This document shows, one piece after another, positions 5,271 to 5,593 of a DNA stretch of 5,593 nt. The notes under the pieces are model-generated. The model saw only the letters and a list, made by a program, of their open reading frames with translations. It did no database searches and had not been told where the DNA came from. Within the stretch, counting starts at the first letter, position 1. Each line of letters begins with the position of its first letter. Position numbers and translations under genes: made by a program. Origin of the DNA: Candidatus Pantoea soli (lineage in GTDB: Bacteria; Pseudomonadota; Gammaproteobacteria; Enterobacterales; Enterobacteriaceae); contig NZ_CP032706.1 in assembly GCF_007833795.1 (NCBI RefSeq), positions 1 to 5,593 of the forward strand, in the 5' to 3' direction.

Positions 5271-5284
5271 TGCATAGTCATGCA
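5271..5284. promoter_or_regulatory. ArgR-box-like site of the Xer resolution region
   Basis: TGCATAGTCATGCA is a dyad resembling the arginine-repressor half-site pair (TGAAT-N4-ATTCA), with C in place of A and G in place of T in the arms. It lies about 100 bases upstream of the XerC arm, close to where ArgR binds in the ColE1 cer accessory sequence. Confidence 0.4.
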
Positions 5285-5286
5285 TC

Positions 5287-5314
5287 CGCGCAGAAATCAT
5301 CAGGCGCGTTTTTT
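5287..5314 (+). terminator. Possible rho-independent terminator upstream of the Xer core
   Basis: CGCGC (5287-5291) pairs with GCGCG (5304-5308) across a 12-base loop, followed by TTTTTT (5309-5314). The stem is short but all G-C. It would stop plus-strand transcription before the rep control region; no plus-strand gene lies close upstream. It falls inside the presumed Xer accessory sequence. Confidence 0.3.
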
Positions 5315-5385
5315 CACGATACGGGCAGGGAAAAGTGCCGGAAACGACCCGGATGCGGCAGAATCGCGCTGAGGGGCTCTCAGGT

Positions 5386-5413
5386 GGTGCGCCCAAGGGA
5401 TGTTATGGTAAAT
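5386..5413 (+). other. XerC/XerD multimer-resolution core site (cer/psi-like)
   Basis: XerC arm GGTGCGCCCAA (5386-5396), six-base centre GGGATG (5397-5402), XerD arm TTATGGTAAAT (5403-5413). The XerD arm is identical to that of ColE1 cer, and the XerC arm resembles cer (GGTGCGTACAA) and pSC101 psi (GGTGCGCGCAA). Such sites let host XerC/XerD resolve plasmid dimers to monomers, with PepA and ArgR or ArcA bound to about 150-200 bases on the XerC side. That side here is roughly 5200-5385 and includes an ArgR-box-like dyad. The six-base centre is like psi rather than cer, which has eight. Confidence 0.9.
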
Positions 5414-5433
5414 CGTTGCGAGATCGACAGAAG

Positions 5434-5464
5434 TTGCCAGACGGTGTAACGTTAGAGCCATAAA
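5434..5464 (+). promoter_or_regulatory. Candidate rep mRNA promoter
   Basis: TTGCCA (5434-5439) as -35 and CATAAA (5459-5464) as -10, with a long 19-base spacer. The position suits a rep transcript that starts just before the leader hairpin at 5471. The -10 is poor, so the exact elements are uncertain. Confidence 0.3.
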
Positions 5465-5534
5465 AAACAAAGCCCCGGCAATCATGCTCTACTTTGGCGA
5501 GCGGACATGATAACCAGGGCTAGGTCGAAACCTT
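5463..5534 (-). ncRNA. RNAI-like antisense RNA controlling rep
   Basis: On the minus strand an imperfect 16-base stem (5521-5506 with 5486-5471), with an extra GCTC/GAGC stem inside its loop, is followed by TTTGTTTTTT, a rho-independent terminator. The RNA is complementary to the rep mRNA leader, as in ColE2, where RNAI blocks rep translation and sets copy number. The apical loop of the rep leader (5490-5498, TACTTTGGC) contains a YUNR-type U-turn sequence, typical of kissing loops. The 5' end is estimated from the promoter at 5541-5568; length is about 70 bases. Confidence 0.75.
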
Positions 5535-5540
5535 GAAGGA

Positions 5541-5568
5541 ATCTTAGCACATGAAACGTGCCAGACAA
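5541..5568 (-). promoter_or_regulatory. Promoter of the antisense RNA
   Basis: On the minus strand, TTGTCT (5568-5563) and TAAGAT (5546-5541) each match four of six consensus bases with a 16-base spacer. They point into the RNAI region, with a predicted start near 5534. It lies between the leader hairpin and the rep start codon, as expected for a ColE2-type antisense unit. Confidence 0.55.
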
Positions 5569-5593
5569 CAGCCCGCCATAAGTGCAGGGCAAT

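Noticed and set aside
3584..5318. 12-base repeat CGTTTTTTCACG at 3584-3595 and 5307-5318
   Set aside because: Short and T-rich, with no shared context; probably chance. No CRISPR-like spacing of repeats exists anywhere.
5384..5400. RSF1010-like nick sequence (GTGCGCCC)
   Set aside because: The bases belong to the XerC arm of the resolution site, and no adjacent MOBQ-type inverted repeat or relaxase gene is present.
5300..5485. 61-codon minus-strand frame over the Xer site
   Set aside because: The DNA is explained by the XerC/XerD core and the RNAI region; coding is unlikely.

Overview
The window looks like a complete small circular plasmid of an enterobacterium, opened at the first codon of its replication gene. 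It starts on the TTG start codon of a ColE2-type rep gene and ends in the antisense-RNA leader that belongs immediately upstream of that gene. Circularity is inferred, not seen. The host call (Escherichia/Klebsiella/Enterobacter-like) rests on four things: the ColE2-family Rep and origin, a Rop protein close to that of ColE1, a XerC/XerD site with arms like cer and psi, and genes that look enterobacterial. No relaxase or other mobilisation gene is visible.

Replication block (about 5430-5593, then 1-2460 across the junction). A minus-strand antisense RNA (RNAI-like) with its own promoter and terminator lies over the rep leader. Rep (1-906) is a ColE2-type primase-initiator. The ColE2-type origin normally lies just after rep. 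Here it lies about 1.5 kb further on (2408-2440), because an AT-rich gene for a SIR2-domain protein (893-2410) sits exactly between rep and ori. That gene overlaps the end of rep by 14 bases, and its stop codon is the first triplet of the origin. The protein keeps the NAD-site motifs of defence NADases (GTGFS, TTNYD, KIHG, GYSxSDxNI) and has a C-terminal half I do not recognise. It is the best candidate here for a new anti-phage or anti-plasmid system, and it is embedded in the replicon core.

Accessory replication/maintenance block (2496-3212). A rop gene is followed by a MerR-like helix-turn-helix/coiled-coil protein of the kind found beside plasmid rep genes. I see no ColE1 RNAI/RNAII origin, so the usual Rop target is missing.

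Region 3213-5270 is GC-richer and mostly non-coding. I accept three small genes in it: a DUF2442 protein (4042-4269, +), a two-helix membrane protein (4274-4555, -) that converges on it, and a 49-residue Gly/Asn/Ser-rich protein with an excellent ribosome binding site (4919-5068, -). The rest is dense in inverted repeats. One cluster (3340-3415) has GNRA-type tetraloops only if read as minus-strand RNA, there is a very strong hairpin at 3595-3634, and seven hairpins run in series at 4616-4909.

Region 5271-5413 is a Xer multimer-resolution site with an ArgR-box-like sequence, followed by the rep promoter/antisense region.

Overall the plasmid combines copy-number control (antisense RNA, possibly Rop), dimer resolution and a probable NAD-depleting defence protein whose expression appears tied to that of Rep.
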